Part shown: piece after piece, positions 29,690 to 37,167 of the stretch
Position numbering within the stretch: the first letter of the stretch is position 1
Layout of the letters: each line of letters opens with the position of its first letter
From: DASPKS01 sp035628035
Lineage (GTDB): Bacteria > Bacteroidota > Rhodothermia > Rhodothermales > Rubricoccaceae
Length of the DNA stretch: 37,167 nucleotides
Direction: 5' to 3'
Assembly (NCBI GenBank): GCA_035628035.1
Contig: DASPKS010000234.1
Location: forward strand, 1 to 37,167
Made by a program: the position numbers and the translations under genes
The notes under the pieces: model-generated
Seen by the model: the letters and a program-made list of their open reading frames with translations, nothing else
Databases searched by the model: none
Told to the model about the DNA's origin: nothing

Positions 29690-31255
29690 CTACAGCGGGA
29701 TGTTGCCGTGTTTCCGCCGCGGGTTCTGGGCCACCTTGTTCTTCAGCATTTCCAGCCCCCGGATGAGCACCCGGCGGGTGTCGCGGGGCCGGATTACGTC
29801 GTCGATGTACCCCCGCTCGGCGGCGACGTAGGGGTTCGCGAAGCGGGTCCGGTACTCCTCGGTGAAGCGGGCCTCGGCGATGGCGGGGTCGTCGGCCTCC
29901 GCGATCTGCTTCTTGTAGATGATCTCGACGGCGCCCTTCGGCCCCATCACGGCGATCTCGGCGGTGGGCCAGGCGAAGTTGAGGTCGCCCCGGATGTGCT
30001 TCGAGTTCATCACGTCGTAGGCGCCGCCGTAGGCCTTCCGCGTGATGACGGTCATCTTCGGGACGGTGGCCTCGCAGAACGCGTAGAGCAGCTTGGCCCC
30101 GTGCCGGATGACCCCGCGCCATTCTTGGTCCGTCCCCGGGAGGAAGCCTGGCACGTCCTCGAACACGACGAGCGGGATGTTGAAGGCGTCGCAGAAGCGG
30201 ACGAACCGCGCCCCCTTGACGGAGGAGCTGAGGTCGAGCACACCCGCGAGCACGGCCGGCTGGTTCGCCACGACCCCGATGCTCCGCCCGCCGAGGTGCG
30301 CGAAGCCGACGACGAGGTTCGGCGCGTAGTCGGCGTGGATCTCGTAGAACCGCCCGTCGTCCACCACGCGCCGGATCACGTCGTGGATGTCGTAGGGCTT
30401 GTTGGGGTTCTCAGGGACGAGCGTGTCGAGCGCGTCGTCGGCACGGTCGACCGGATCGCTCGTGGGGCGCGTCGGCGGCGGGTCCTCGCAGTTCTGCGGG
30501 AGGTAGTCGAAGAGGTCGCGGATCTTGAGGAGGCAGTCGGCGTCGTTCCGCGCGACGACGTGGCAGACGCCGCTCTTCTCGGCGTGGGCACGCGCGCCGC
30601 CGAGCTCCTCCTGCGTGACCGTCTCGTTCGTAACGGTCTTCACCACGTTCGGGCCCGTCACGAACATGTAGCTTGTCCCCTCCACCATGTACACGAAGTC
30701 GGTGATGGCCGGGGAGTAGACGGCGCCGCCCGCGCACGGCCCCATGATGGCGCTGATCTGCGGGACGACGCCGCTCGCGAGGGTGTTAAGCAGGAAGATG
30801 TCGGCGTAGCCGCCGAGGGAGTCCACGCCTTCCTGGATGCGCGCGCCGCCGGAATCGTTGAGCCCGATGATGGGCGCGCCGTTCTCGAGGGCGAGCTTCA
30901 TGAGGCGGACGATCTTCTCGGCGTGGGCGAGCCCGAGCGAGCCGCCGAAGACGGTGAAGTCCTGGCTGAAGACGTACGCGAGCCGCCCCTTGATCGTCCC
31001 GTAGCCCGTCACGACGCCGTCGCCGTAGGGCCGCGTCTTCTCCATCCCGAAACCGGTGGCCTGGTGACGGACGAACCCGCCGAGCTCCTGGAACGAGCCC
31101 TTGTCGAGGAGGAGGTCGACGCGCTCGCGCGCCGTCAGCTTCCCCTTCTCGTGCTGCTTCGCGATGCGCTCGGTCCCCCCCCCGGCGAGTGCTTCCGCGC
31201 GGCGGCGTTCCAGCTCAGCCAACGGGTCGTGTGCGTCGGGCGAAGGGTCGGGCAT
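29690..31255 (-). CDS. pccB: Acyl-CoA carboxylase beta subunit, propionyl/methylmalonyl-CoA type
   Basis: The product has 521 residues, full length for the carboxyltransferase subunit. Both oxyanion motifs are present: GPCAGGAVY (172-180) and RKAYGGAYDV (406-415). Asp414, right after GGAY, corresponds from memory to the residue that favours propionyl-CoA over acetyl-CoA in actinobacterial homologues. It transfers CO2 from biotin to propionyl-CoA, making methylmalonyl-CoA; a decarboxylase role (MmdA-like) cannot be excluded. No biotin carboxylase or biotin carrier gene is adjacent, so the partners must be elsewhere. The start at 31255 is 22 nt after a -7-like TATCTTGG set in an inverted repeat. 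Confidence 0.92.
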   Translation of the reverse strand: MPDPSPDAHDPLAELERRRAEALAGGGTERIAKQHEKGKLTARERVDLLLDKGSFQELGGFVRHQATGFGMEKTRPYGDGVVTGYGTIKGRLAYVFSQDFTVFGGSLGLAHAEKIVRLMKLALENGAPIIGLNDSGGARIQEGVDSLGGYADIFLLNTLASGVVPQISAIMGPCAGGAVYSPAITDFVYMVEGTSYMFVTGPNVVKTVTNETVTQEELGGARAHAEKSGVCHVVARNDADCLLKIRDLFDYLPQNCEDPPPTRPTSDPVDRADDALDTLVPENPNKPYDIHDVIRRVVDDGRFYEIHADYAPNLVVGFAHLGGRSIGVVANQPAVLAGVLDLSSSVKGARFVRFCDAFNIPLVVFEDVPGFLPGTDQEWRGVIRHGAKLLYAFCEATVPKMTVITRKAYGGAYDVMNSKHIRGDLNFAWPTAEIAVMGPKGAVEIIYKKQIAEADDPAIAEARFTEEYRTRFANPYVAAERGYIDDVIRPRDTRRVLIRGLEMLKNKVAQNPRRKHGNIPL

Positions 31256-31268
31256 CGGGAGCAGTGAG

Positions 31269-31294
31269 AGGCGCGGGCCAAGATACCCGCGCCT
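31269..31294 (-). promoter_or_regulatory. Perfect 9-bp inverted repeat enclosing a -7-like element upstream of the carboxylase gene
   Basis: AGGCGCGGG (31269-31277) and CCCGCGCCT (31286-31294) flank exactly TATCTTGG on the minus strand (31285-31278), one mismatch from TAnnTTTG and 22 nt from the carboxylase ATG. It may be an operator over the promoter. It could instead be the 3' hairpin of the serine protease gene, whose stop is at 31329, but no T-run follows. Confidence 0.4.
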
Positions 31295-31328
31295 CCCGCT
31301 TTGCTAGCCCGCATGCGGATAGCCCGCG

Positions 31329-32678
31329 TTACCGGGACGGAAGCAGGTAGCCTTCGAGCCTATGGAACACGTAGCCCTCCCGTCGGTCGCCGGGCCGGCC
31401 GGCCCACCGTGGGTCGGTCGTGGTGAAGTAGTCCCCTCGCGTAGCGTTGAACCAGCTGTAGAGCGGGACGGTGGGCGTGGCCGGGCGCGGCCGGTCGGGC
31501 GCGTAGAGGTAGCCTTCGTGCCGCACGAAGGCGTAGCGCCCCCCGACGAGTGGGTCGCGGGGGCGTGCGTCGGGGAGGGAGGTGAGGAAGTTGTCGCCGC
31601 GTGCGGCGTGCCACCATGTCGAGAGCCGGACGGTCCCCTCCGGCTGCGGGTGGTCGGGGCTGAAGAGGAGGCCCTCAAGCCGCGTGAAGGTGTAGCTCGC
31701 CCCGGCCGGGCTGACGATGCGCTCCCCGTCGCAGCCGGCCCACTCCGGGTCGGCCGTGGCGAAGTGGTCCGCTCGCCCGCTGCTCCACCAGTTGTACAGG
31801 TTGCGCGTCGGTGCGCCCACCTGGGCCTGCCGCCGGAGTTGCGCGCAGGCGGAAACGCGCAGGCCAGCTTCGAGCCATGCGGCGATGTTCGGGTGCTCGC
31901 GCCTGTCGCTGTCCAGCCCGCCCTGCCCGAACGTGACGACATAGCGCCCGCCGCCCCCTTCGGTGCCCTGCGCGACGCCCACCACCGTGCGGGCGCCCGT
32001 CGCGGGGTTGGTCCAGTAGAGCGGGCTTCCGGAATCGCCCGGGATGACGGTCGCCCCGCCCTCGCCGGAGACGCGCATCAGGTGCGGCTGGAGCACGCCG
32101 AACGAGACGAACGGGATGACGCCGTCGCGAGCGTTGGCCGTCAGGCGGAAGCGGGGGGCTGCCTCGGTCTCGGTGCCGCCCCAGCCAGCCATCACGAAGC
32201 GCTGCCCGCGCCAGAACGCGGTGGGCCTCGGTGAAGGGGTCCGCAGCAGGACCGGCTGGGGGATCGCCACGCTCGGTGCGACCGGGCGCGCCAGCGCGAG
32301 CAGCACGATGTCGTCGTAGCCAGCGGGGTTGTAGTGGGTCGCAGGGATCGTCTCACGAAAGGCGGTGCGGTCGACGCCGAAGCTCACGCTGCGGGGGACG
32401 CCGACGGCCGCGAGCGAGTGCCACTCGCCCGGTGTCCGTTCCGGGGCCGGCTCCAGGCAGTGCCCGGCGGTGAGGACGATGTCGGGGCGGATCAGCACGC
32501 CGGTGCATCCGTTGCTCAGGCGGACCGTCGCGTTCGCCATAGGTGTGTCTGCGTCCCGGGTCGCCACCGTGAGCGCTTCGCCCCGGCCTCCGGCGGGCTG
32601 CGCGCGCGGCGGGTTCAGCGCGGCGGGCACTATCACCCCTGAGAGCATGACCGAGAGGATCAGAGTAGACGTACGCAT
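31329..32678 (-). CDS. Secreted trypsin-like serine protease with three C-terminal DUF5648-like repeats
   Basis: The product has 449 residues. A signal peptide (MRTSTLILSVMLSGVIVPAA) fixes the start at 32678. The S1 protease domain (~45-275) has His73 in TAGHC, Asp123 in YDDIVLLAL and Ser216 in GDSGSP. The C-terminal part holds three repeats of about 50 residues (~292-342, 350-398, 405-447). Each has a W-containing start (LYNWWSSGRADHFAT, STWWHAARGDNFLT, YSWFNATRGDYFTT) and an R-x-EG-(Y/L)-L ending, like the DUF5648 repeats found on secreted enzymes, perhaps for substrate or surface binding. There is no T9SS tail. The gene shares an upstream motif (32773-32788) with the response regulator gene next to it. 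Confidence 0.9.
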   Translation of the reverse strand: MRTSTLILSVMLSGVIVPAALNPPRAQPAGGRGEALTVATRDADTPMANATVRLSNGCTGVLIRPDIVLTAGHCLEPAPERTPGEWHSLAAVGVPRSVSFGVDRTAFRETIPATHYNPAGYDDIVLLALARPVAPSVAIPQPVLLRTPSPRPTAFWRGQRFVMAGWGGTETEAAPRFRLTANARDGVIPFVSFGVLQPHLMRVSGEGGATVIPGDSGSPLYWTNPATGARTVVGVAQGTEGGGGRYVVTFGQGGLDSDRREHPNIAAWLEAGLRVSACAQLRRQAQVGAPTRNLYNWWSSGRADHFATADPEWAGCDGERIVSPAGASYTFTRLEGLLFSPDHPQPEGTVRLSTWWHAARGDNFLTSLPDARPRDPLVGGRYAFVRHEGYLYAPDRPRPATPTVPLYSWFNATRGDYFTTTDPRWAGRPGDRREGYVFHRLEGYLLPSR

Positions 32679-32772
32679 GTGGGGGTCACTCCAGCCTCCG
32701 CGTATGAGCGCGCAGAGACCCTTGGTGGAGAAGGCGACAACAAGGTCGCCGACGGGCGCGCCGCGCCACAAT

Positions 32773-32788
32773 CGCACGATGATGTGAG
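32773..32788 (-). promoter_or_regulatory. Shared 16-bp motif, copy upstream of the serine protease gene
   Basis: On the minus strand the sequence reads CTCACATCATCGTGCG. It agrees with the copy at 33522-33537 in 14 of 16 positions. It lies 94 nt before the protease ATG, and a poor -7-like GACCTTG (32747-32741) follows 25 nt downstream. It may be a site for the neighbouring NarL-type regulator. Confidence 0.4.
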
Positions 32789-32804
32789 ACCCCCTAGGCG
32801 CTCC

Positions 32805-33467
32805 CTAGACCAGCCCTTCGCGAAGCGCCCGGCCGACGGCCTCGGCCACGCTGTGCACCTGGAGCTTCCCGTACACGCCGCGGATGTGGCTCCGCACGGT
32901 GTCGAGGCTCACGCCGAGGCGGTCGGCGGCCATCTTGTAGCTGAGCCCGTCGACGAGCGCGCGGAGCACCTCCTGCTCGCGCGCGGTCAGGCCGAGGCGG
33001 TCGGCCTCGTGCCCGTTGCCCGGCACCGCGCCGACGTGCCGCACGAGGTCGAGCACGGTCCGCGCCACGCCGGCCGAGAGGGGCGAGCCCCCGGCCACGA
33101 CGTCGCGGAGCTGCGCGAGGAGCTGCTCGGCGGGCGTGCGCTTGACGAGGTAGCCGTCGGCCCCGGCGCAGATGGCCTCGACGATCTTGGCGCGCTCCTC
33201 GTAGACCGTCAGCACGACGACCTTCGCGTCGGGGAGGCGGGCCTTGATCCGGCGCGTCCCCTCGACGCCGTTCATCCCTGGCATCTCGAGGTCCATCAGG
33301 ACGAGGTCCCAGCCGTCCCCATCGTTGTCGGTGGGGAGCGCGGCCAGCGCCGCGGCCGGCGAACCGAAGGCGCCGGCGAGCGCGAAGTCGGGCGCGTGCC
33401 CGAGAAGCACCTCCAGGCTCGCCCGGTAGCGCGCGTCGTCTTCGATGGTGACTACCCGGACCGGCAC
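32805..33467 (-). CDS. NarL/FixJ-type response regulator
   Basis: The product has 220 residues. The receiver domain (1-125) has an acidic pair (Glu9/Asp10), phosphoacceptor Asp59 in LVLMDLEMPGMNG, Thr87 and Lys109. A GerE/LuxR helix-turn-helix follows at ~153-216 (LTAREQEVLRALVDGLSYK, then LGVSLDTVRSHIRGVYGKL). It should bind DNA as a dimer when phosphorylated. The start is fixed by the receiver. The HisKA_3-type kinase gene upstream (33543-36461) is 75 nt away on the same strand and is its expected partner. A -7-like TACTTTCT lies at 33497-33490, 23 nt before the ATG. Confidence 0.94.
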   Translation of the reverse strand: MPVRVVTIEDDARYRASLEVLLGHAPDFALAGAFGSPAAALAALPTDNDGDGWDLVLMDLEMPGMNGVEGTRRIKARLPDAKVVVLTVYEERAKIVEAICAGADGYLVKRTPAEQLLAQLRDVVAGGSPLSAGVARTVLDLVRHVGAVPGNGHEADRLGLTAREQEVLRALVDGLSYKMAADRLGVSLDTVRSHIRGVYGKLQVHSVAEAVGRALREGLV

Positions 33468-33521
33468 GGTGGGGAGGGGAGCGATCGGGAGAAAGTAGGA
33501 GGCCCGGTGCGCCCCGGTGTC

Positions 33522-33537
33522 CGCATAATGATGTGAG
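33522..33537 (-). promoter_or_regulatory. Shared 16-bp motif, copy upstream of the response regulator gene
   Basis: On the minus strand the sequence reads CTCACATCATTATGCG, matching the copy at 32773-32788 in 14 of 16 positions. It lies in the 75-nt gap between kinase and regulator genes, 24 nt upstream of the -7-like TACTTTCT. Autoregulation by the regulator would explain it. Confidence 0.4.
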
Positions 33538-33542
33538 CCGCG

Positions 33543-36461
33543 CTATCCGTGCGGATCGCGCCGCGCGCCGAGGAAGCGGCGCGGCCGGCGGAGCGGCCGG
33601 AGCGGGAAGCGGAGCACGACCTCGGTGCCGCCGCCGCGCGGCGTGCCCCACGCGATCTCGCCGCCAATCTCAGCGGCGCGGCGGCGCATCCCTTCGAGTC
33701 CGCGTCCGCCCGCGCGGACCTCCGTCGGCAAGCCCGCCCCGTCGTCGCGCACGGCGAGCAACCAGGCCCGACGGTCGGGCCGCAGGCGGAGGGTGACGTG
33801 GCGGGCACGGGCGTGCCGGGCCGCGTTGTGGAGCGCCTCCAGCCCGACGAGCAGGACGGCCCGGCGTAGCGGCAGCGCGAGCGGTTCCGGCGGCCACGTC
33901 TCGGGCAGGTCGGCCGTGAACGCCGTCACGTCGTCGGCGAAGAGGCGGCGGCCGTGCTCGACGAGGCGCTCGGCCAGCGCTTGGAGCGTCGGCGTGCGGG
34001 GGTCGAGCGCCCAGATGATGTCGGAGAGGGCGCCGCCGAGGTCCTCGGCCGTGGCGGCGATCTGGTGCGCGACCTGGCGGCGGTCCGGCTCGGCCAGCGC
34101 GTCGCCGGCGAGAACGCCGGAGAGGATGCTGATGCTGCCGAGCCCGGAGCCGACCTGGTCGTGGAGGTCGGTCGCGATGCGGGTGCGCTGGCGCTCCAGC
34201 CCGAGGAGGTAGGCGAGGCGGGCGCGGTAGCCTGCGTAGAGCGCGGCCGCACCGGCGAGGGCGAACCCGAGGAGTGCCCACCCGCGCTGGTACCACGGCG
34301 GCTCGACGCGGAAGGCGAAGGTGGCCGGCTGCGGCGACCACCGCACGCCGTCGAGCGAAGCGCGCACCTCGGCGCGGTACGTGCCCGGCGAGAGGTCTAC
34401 CCAGCGGAAGGTTGGCTGCGAAGCCTCGGCCCACGGCCGGCCAGGGCCGAGGCGGACCTGGTACCGGAGACGGCCGGGGTCGCGGAAGGAGAGCGCGGCG
34501 AAGTGGAGCTCGAGGCGGTTGCGGTCGTGCGGCAGCGCGAGCGCGGCGCGGCGCGCGACCGGATGCCCGTCCACGCGCACGTCCACGAGCGCTACGCGCG
34601 GTGGCCGCGGCAGGGCGTCACGCGCGGCCGGCGGGACCCGGACGAGTCCGTGCGGGGTGGTCAGCCACAGCGTGCCATCGGGGTCTTCGAGGAGGTCGGC
34701 GGCATCGACGGCGGGGAGGCCGTGCCAGCCCGTGAGGCGCTCGTGGACACGCCATCCTTCGGGTGCGGCCGGGTCCTCCGTCACACGCAGCGCCATCCCG
34801 ACGCCCACGATCCACACCCCCCCCCGTGGCGACGGCACGAGGCCCTGTACGAAGCCCGACGGCAGCGCACGATTTCCCGGGAGGGGCACCCACCGGCCGG
34901 CGCGGCGGACGAGCACGCCCAAGCGGTTGGTCGCAGCCCACAGGGTCCCGCCTGGCATCTCGGCGAAGGCGGTCACATGCGCGATGCCCGGGATGGTGTC
35001 GCACATCCACGCGGTGCGCCCGGTGAGGGCGGCCTCGACGGGCGCGCGGCAGATCGTCTCGTCGTGCGCTACCCACAGCGTATCGGCACGGCCGACGCGC
35101 ACCGCATCCACCCAGGGCTCCGCTTCGGGGAAAGGCAGACCGGGGATCGGCGTCATGCGGTCGACCTCCACGCGGAAAAGCCCGAGGCCGGTGCCGAGCA
35201 GCAGCGTACCCGCTGGCCCTTCGTCGAAGGCGAGGAGCCCGGTCCTGGTGGGATGCACGCGCCGCACACGCCCCCCGCGGATCGCGAGGAACCCCCAGCT
35301 GCTCCCCATCCGGAGCGTCCCGTCGCGGCCCACATGCATGCGGGAGACCGTGTGCCAGGGGGGCGTGTGGAACTGCCAGCGGCCCGCGCCCATCCGGAGG
35401 TAGCCCGCGCCCTGCCACGTCGTGACCCAGAGCGAGTCGCCGGTGCGGGCGAGGAAGCGGGTGTGGTTGGAGGGGAGCCCGGTCCGCTCGGTCCACAGCG
35501 CCGTCTCCGGCTCGGGGAGCTGGTAGAGGCCGCCGAAGGAGCCCATCCAGAGGCTGCCCTCGTGATCCACGAGGAGCGGCCCGCCGCCGACGAGGCCGTG
35601 CTCCGTCCCCGTGATCTCGGGGGGCTGGCCCGAGGGCAGGGCCACGAGGTAGTGGTCGATGGACACCCACAGCGTCGAGCCGCGCTGCGCCAGGGCGATG
35701 CCGCGCCCGGGCGCGCCCGCCGCGAGGCCGGAAAAGCGGAGGCGGTCGGGCCCGTCGGTCAGCTCCCACACTTCGCCGCCAAAAGTGAGCGCGAGCACGC
35801 GCCCGCCCGGCTGTGGGAGGAGGTCCACCGCGCGGTCTACCTCGCCCATCCGCTGGAGCGGGGCGCCCGGCATGAGGCGCCAGACGACCGGCCCGGCGAC
35901 GAGGTAGAAGCCCCCCTCCGGGGCGGCGCGTACGAGCCGGACCCGCGCGCCGCGCCAGGCCGCCGGGGCGAACGCGCGCCACGCGCCGCGCCGGTCGCGG
36001 CGGAGCAGCGTGTCGGCGCGGGCCACCCACAGCTGCCCCCGCGCGTCGAAGGCCGCGCTGCGGGCGCGTGTGAGCGGCGTCCCCTCGGGACCAGCGACGG
36101 GGGCCGCGCCGCCCTCGGTGAGGGTGAAGACGGCGCCATCGCCCTCGTCCTGCACGACGATGACCTCGCCCGTCGGCGCCGCGGCGAACTCGCGGACGGG
36201 CGGGGTGAGGACGTCCGGCGCCCACCGCCGCATCTCGATCCCGTCGTAGCGATAGAGCCCGCCGACGGTGCCGATCCACAGGAAGCCCGCCGCGTCCTGC
36301 GCGAGGCTGCGCACGCCGGGCGCCGACAGCCCGGCCTCCGCCGCAAAGAGCCGGACGTGGCGCTCCTGCGCGGGCGCCGGCCCGGCGAACGCGAGGCCGA
36401 GGAGCGCGAGCGCTGCACCCTGCGCAGGGAGGGCCGCCAAGGAGAACGGGGAGCGCCGCAT
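33543..36461 (-). CDS. Propeller sensor histidine kinase of the HisKA_3 (NarX-like) type
   Basis: The product has 972 residues. A signal peptide (about 1-31) precedes a large propeller region (~35-610) with Reg_prop-like motifs, some degenerate: LWIGTVGGLYRYDG, LWMGSFGGLYQL, TLLLGTGLGLFRV, TLWLTTPHGLVRV. The Y_Y_Y domain (~640-720, GTYRAEVRASLDGVRW), a membrane segment (~727-747) and a HisKA_3 dimerisation domain with His767 in ATDLHDQVGSGLG follow. The ATPase domain (~865-955) has Asn879 in EALHNAARHA, DDGAGLP and GGRGLEGMRRRA. This class signals to LuxR-type regulators, and one is encoded 75 nt downstream. It shares architecture with the kinase at 20411-23938 but a different kinase subclass. 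Confidence 0.93.
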   Translation of the reverse strand: MRRSPFSLAALPAQGAALALLGLAFAGPAPAQERHVRLFAAEAGLSAPGVRSLAQDAAGFLWIGTVGGLYRYDGIEMRRWAPDVLTPPVREFAAAPTGEVIVVQDEGDGAVFTLTEGGAAPVAGPEGTPLTRARSAAFDARGQLWVARADTLLRRDRRGAWRAFAPAAWRGARVRLVRAAPEGGFYLVAGPVVWRLMPGAPLQRMGEVDRAVDLLPQPGGRVLALTFGGEVWELTDGPDRLRFSGLAAGAPGRGIALAQRGSTLWVSIDHYLVALPSGQPPEITGTEHGLVGGGPLLVDHEGSLWMGSFGGLYQLPEPETALWTERTGLPSNHTRFLARTGDSLWVTTWQGAGYLRMGAGRWQFHTPPWHTVSRMHVGRDGTLRMGSSWGFLAIRGGRVRRVHPTRTGLLAFDEGPAGTLLLGTGLGLFRVEVDRMTPIPGLPFPEAEPWVDAVRVGRADTLWVAHDETICRAPVEAALTGRTAWMCDTIPGIAHVTAFAEMPGGTLWAATNRLGVLVRRAGRWVPLPGNRALPSGFVQGLVPSPRGGVWIVGVGMALRVTEDPAAPEGWRVHERLTGWHGLPAVDAADLLEDPDGTLWLTTPHGLVRVPPAARDALPRPPRVALVDVRVDGHPVARRAALALPHDRNRLELHFAALSFRDPGRLRYQVRLGPGRPWAEASQPTFRWVDLSPGTYRAEVRASLDGVRWSPQPATFAFRVEPPWYQRGWALLGFALAGAAALYAGYRARLAYLLGLERQRTRIATDLHDQVGSGLGSISILSGVLAGDALAEPDRRQVAHQIAATAEDLGGALSDIIWALDPRTPTLQALAERLVEHGRRLFADDVTAFTADLPETWPPEPLALPLRRAVLLVGLEALHNAARHARARHVTLRLRPDRRAWLLAVRDDGAGLPTEVRAGGRGLEGMRRRAAEIGGEIAWGTPRGGGTEVVLRFPLRPLRRPRRFLGARRDPHG

Positions 36462-36588
36462 CGCGGGGCCGCGCGCGGGCGGCCGACGGGAGCCGCCGCC
36501 ATGCTACGCCGCCCGGCCCACCCGGGCAAGCGCGCCTTCTCCCTACTGGAAGCGCACCTCGACGGCGTCGGTGAACGCTCCGACAGAC

Positions 36589-37032
36589 CTATCCGCCGCC
36601 CACGCGGGTGTAGGTCACCGAGAAGCCGGCCTGCGTGAGCGTGAGCGCGCGCCCATCGGGGGAGACCTCGTACGGGACCTCGCCGCCGCTACCCCCGTCC
36701 ACCACCAGCCGCACCCGGTCAGGCCCAAGGACGCAGAAGCGGCCCTCGCTCCGCTGCGGCGGCGTCGCGGTGTGGTCCTCGATCTCGAACTGCCCCGACG
36801 TTCTGAACCGGACACGGAGCTCGCCGTCGGGGGTCCCGCTGAACCCCGCCACCACTGCCGTGGCGAGCCACTCGCCTGCGAGCGGCCCCGGCGGCTGGCA
36901 TTCCGACTTCGGCCGCGTTGGCTCCGCTACGAGGTCCTCCACGTCCTGAGGAGGGTCCTCGGAAGGGCCGTTGCCCCCGCAGGCGGCGACGATCAGTGCG
37001 GCGAGGAGGAGGAACGGAGCTGAGCGCGGCAC
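36589..37032 (-). CDS. Small hypothetical lipoprotein
   Basis: The product has 147 residues. The signal peptide ends in AALIVAAC with lipid acceptor Cys18, followed by a Gly/Asn/Pro linker. The mature domain (~50-147) is beta-rich: LAGEWLATAVVAGF, ELRVRFRTSGQFEIEDH, RVRLVVDGG and FSVTYTRVGGG. This resembles small lipocalin-like or META-like beta barrels that open with an L-x-G-x-W motif, but I cannot place it in a family. It lies 127 nt upstream of the kinase gene on the same strand, so it might be co-transcribed with the two-component system. Confidence 0.75.
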   Translation of the reverse strand: MPRSAPFLLLAALIVAACGGNGPSEDPPQDVEDLVAEPTRPKSECQPPGPLAGEWLATAVVAGFSGTPDGELRVRFRTSGQFEIEDHTATPPQRSEGRFCVLGPDRVRLVVDGGSGGEVPYEVSPDGRALTLTQAGFSVTYTRVGGG

Positions 37033-37134
37033 GACGATGCACCGTGTTGGTTCTTTCCAGGGTCTACAGGTCCACGCTACGGTGCGTCTGGGGATATGCG
37101 CAACCCTCCGCTCTTCCGGTGCGGCCCGACCCCC

Positions 37135-37167
37135 TTCCGCTTAACCGCGCTTCCGCTTAACCGCGCT
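37135..37167. repeat. 16-bp tandem repeat running off the window edge
   Basis: The unit TTCCGCTTAACCGCGC occurs at 37135-37150 and again, identically, at 37151-37166; the next base agrees with a third copy. The array is cut by the window end, so its length is unknown. Region 37033-37134 shows no gene. Confidence 0.85.

Noticed and set aside
33954..36638. 894-codon plus-strand frame opposite the second propeller kinase
   Set aside because: Antisense shadow; Ala/Arg/Glu/Gly-rich without domains.

Overview
The window is a high-GC stretch of a bacterial chromosome. It probably comes from the Rhodothermota/Bacteroidota side of the tree (Rhodothermales-like). The evidence is a type IX secretion-style C-terminal sorting tail on the leftmost protein, two very large periplasmic-propeller (Reg_prop/Y_Y_Y) histidine kinases, lipoproteins with LxxC-type lipoboxes, and gene leaders with TAnnTT-like -7 elements and few Shine-Dalgarno sequences. 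The taxon is an inference; no rRNA or tRNA gene lies in the window.

Layout. 1-2739: the end of a secreted protein, a small basic protein, a small acidic protein facing it, and a DUF4062-like protein with an unrecognised C-terminal half. 2743-11531 (minus strand): a secreted S9 oligopeptidase, then a tight six-gene run transcribed leftward: RNase E/G, a 100-aa conserved protein, a PhnP-like metallo-hydrolase, AroQ, MurJ and a YdjM-like membrane protein. Several of these overlap by 4-8 nt. 12101-16914 (plus): citrate synthase, then sdhC-sdhD-sdhA-sdhB closed by a strong terminator. 17121-18632 (minus): a compositionally odd 123-aa protein behind a lytic transglycosylase.

18883-27412 is the most interesting block. 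It holds a response regulator fused to a class III nucleotide cyclase, a 14-blade propeller histidine kinase 37 nt downstream, a divergent lipoprotein, a stand-alone cyclic-nucleotide-binding protein overlapping an AI-2E-family membrane protein, and a metallo-beta-lactamase-fold hydrolase. Together they could form a complete signal-to-cyclic-nucleotide circuit: sensor, synthase, receptor, membrane effector and possibly a hydrolase. The block is flanked by two paralogous lytic transglycosylases.

27479-37167 (all minus): the second, LysM-bearing transglycosylase; a propionyl-CoA-type carboxylase beta subunit without its biotin partner; a secreted trypsin-like protease with three C-terminal repeats; a NarL-type regulator with a second propeller kinase; and a small lipoprotein. 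A 16-bp motif is shared upstream of the regulator and upstream of the protease, which suggests that the two-component system controls the protease. The window ends inside a 16-bp tandem repeat.
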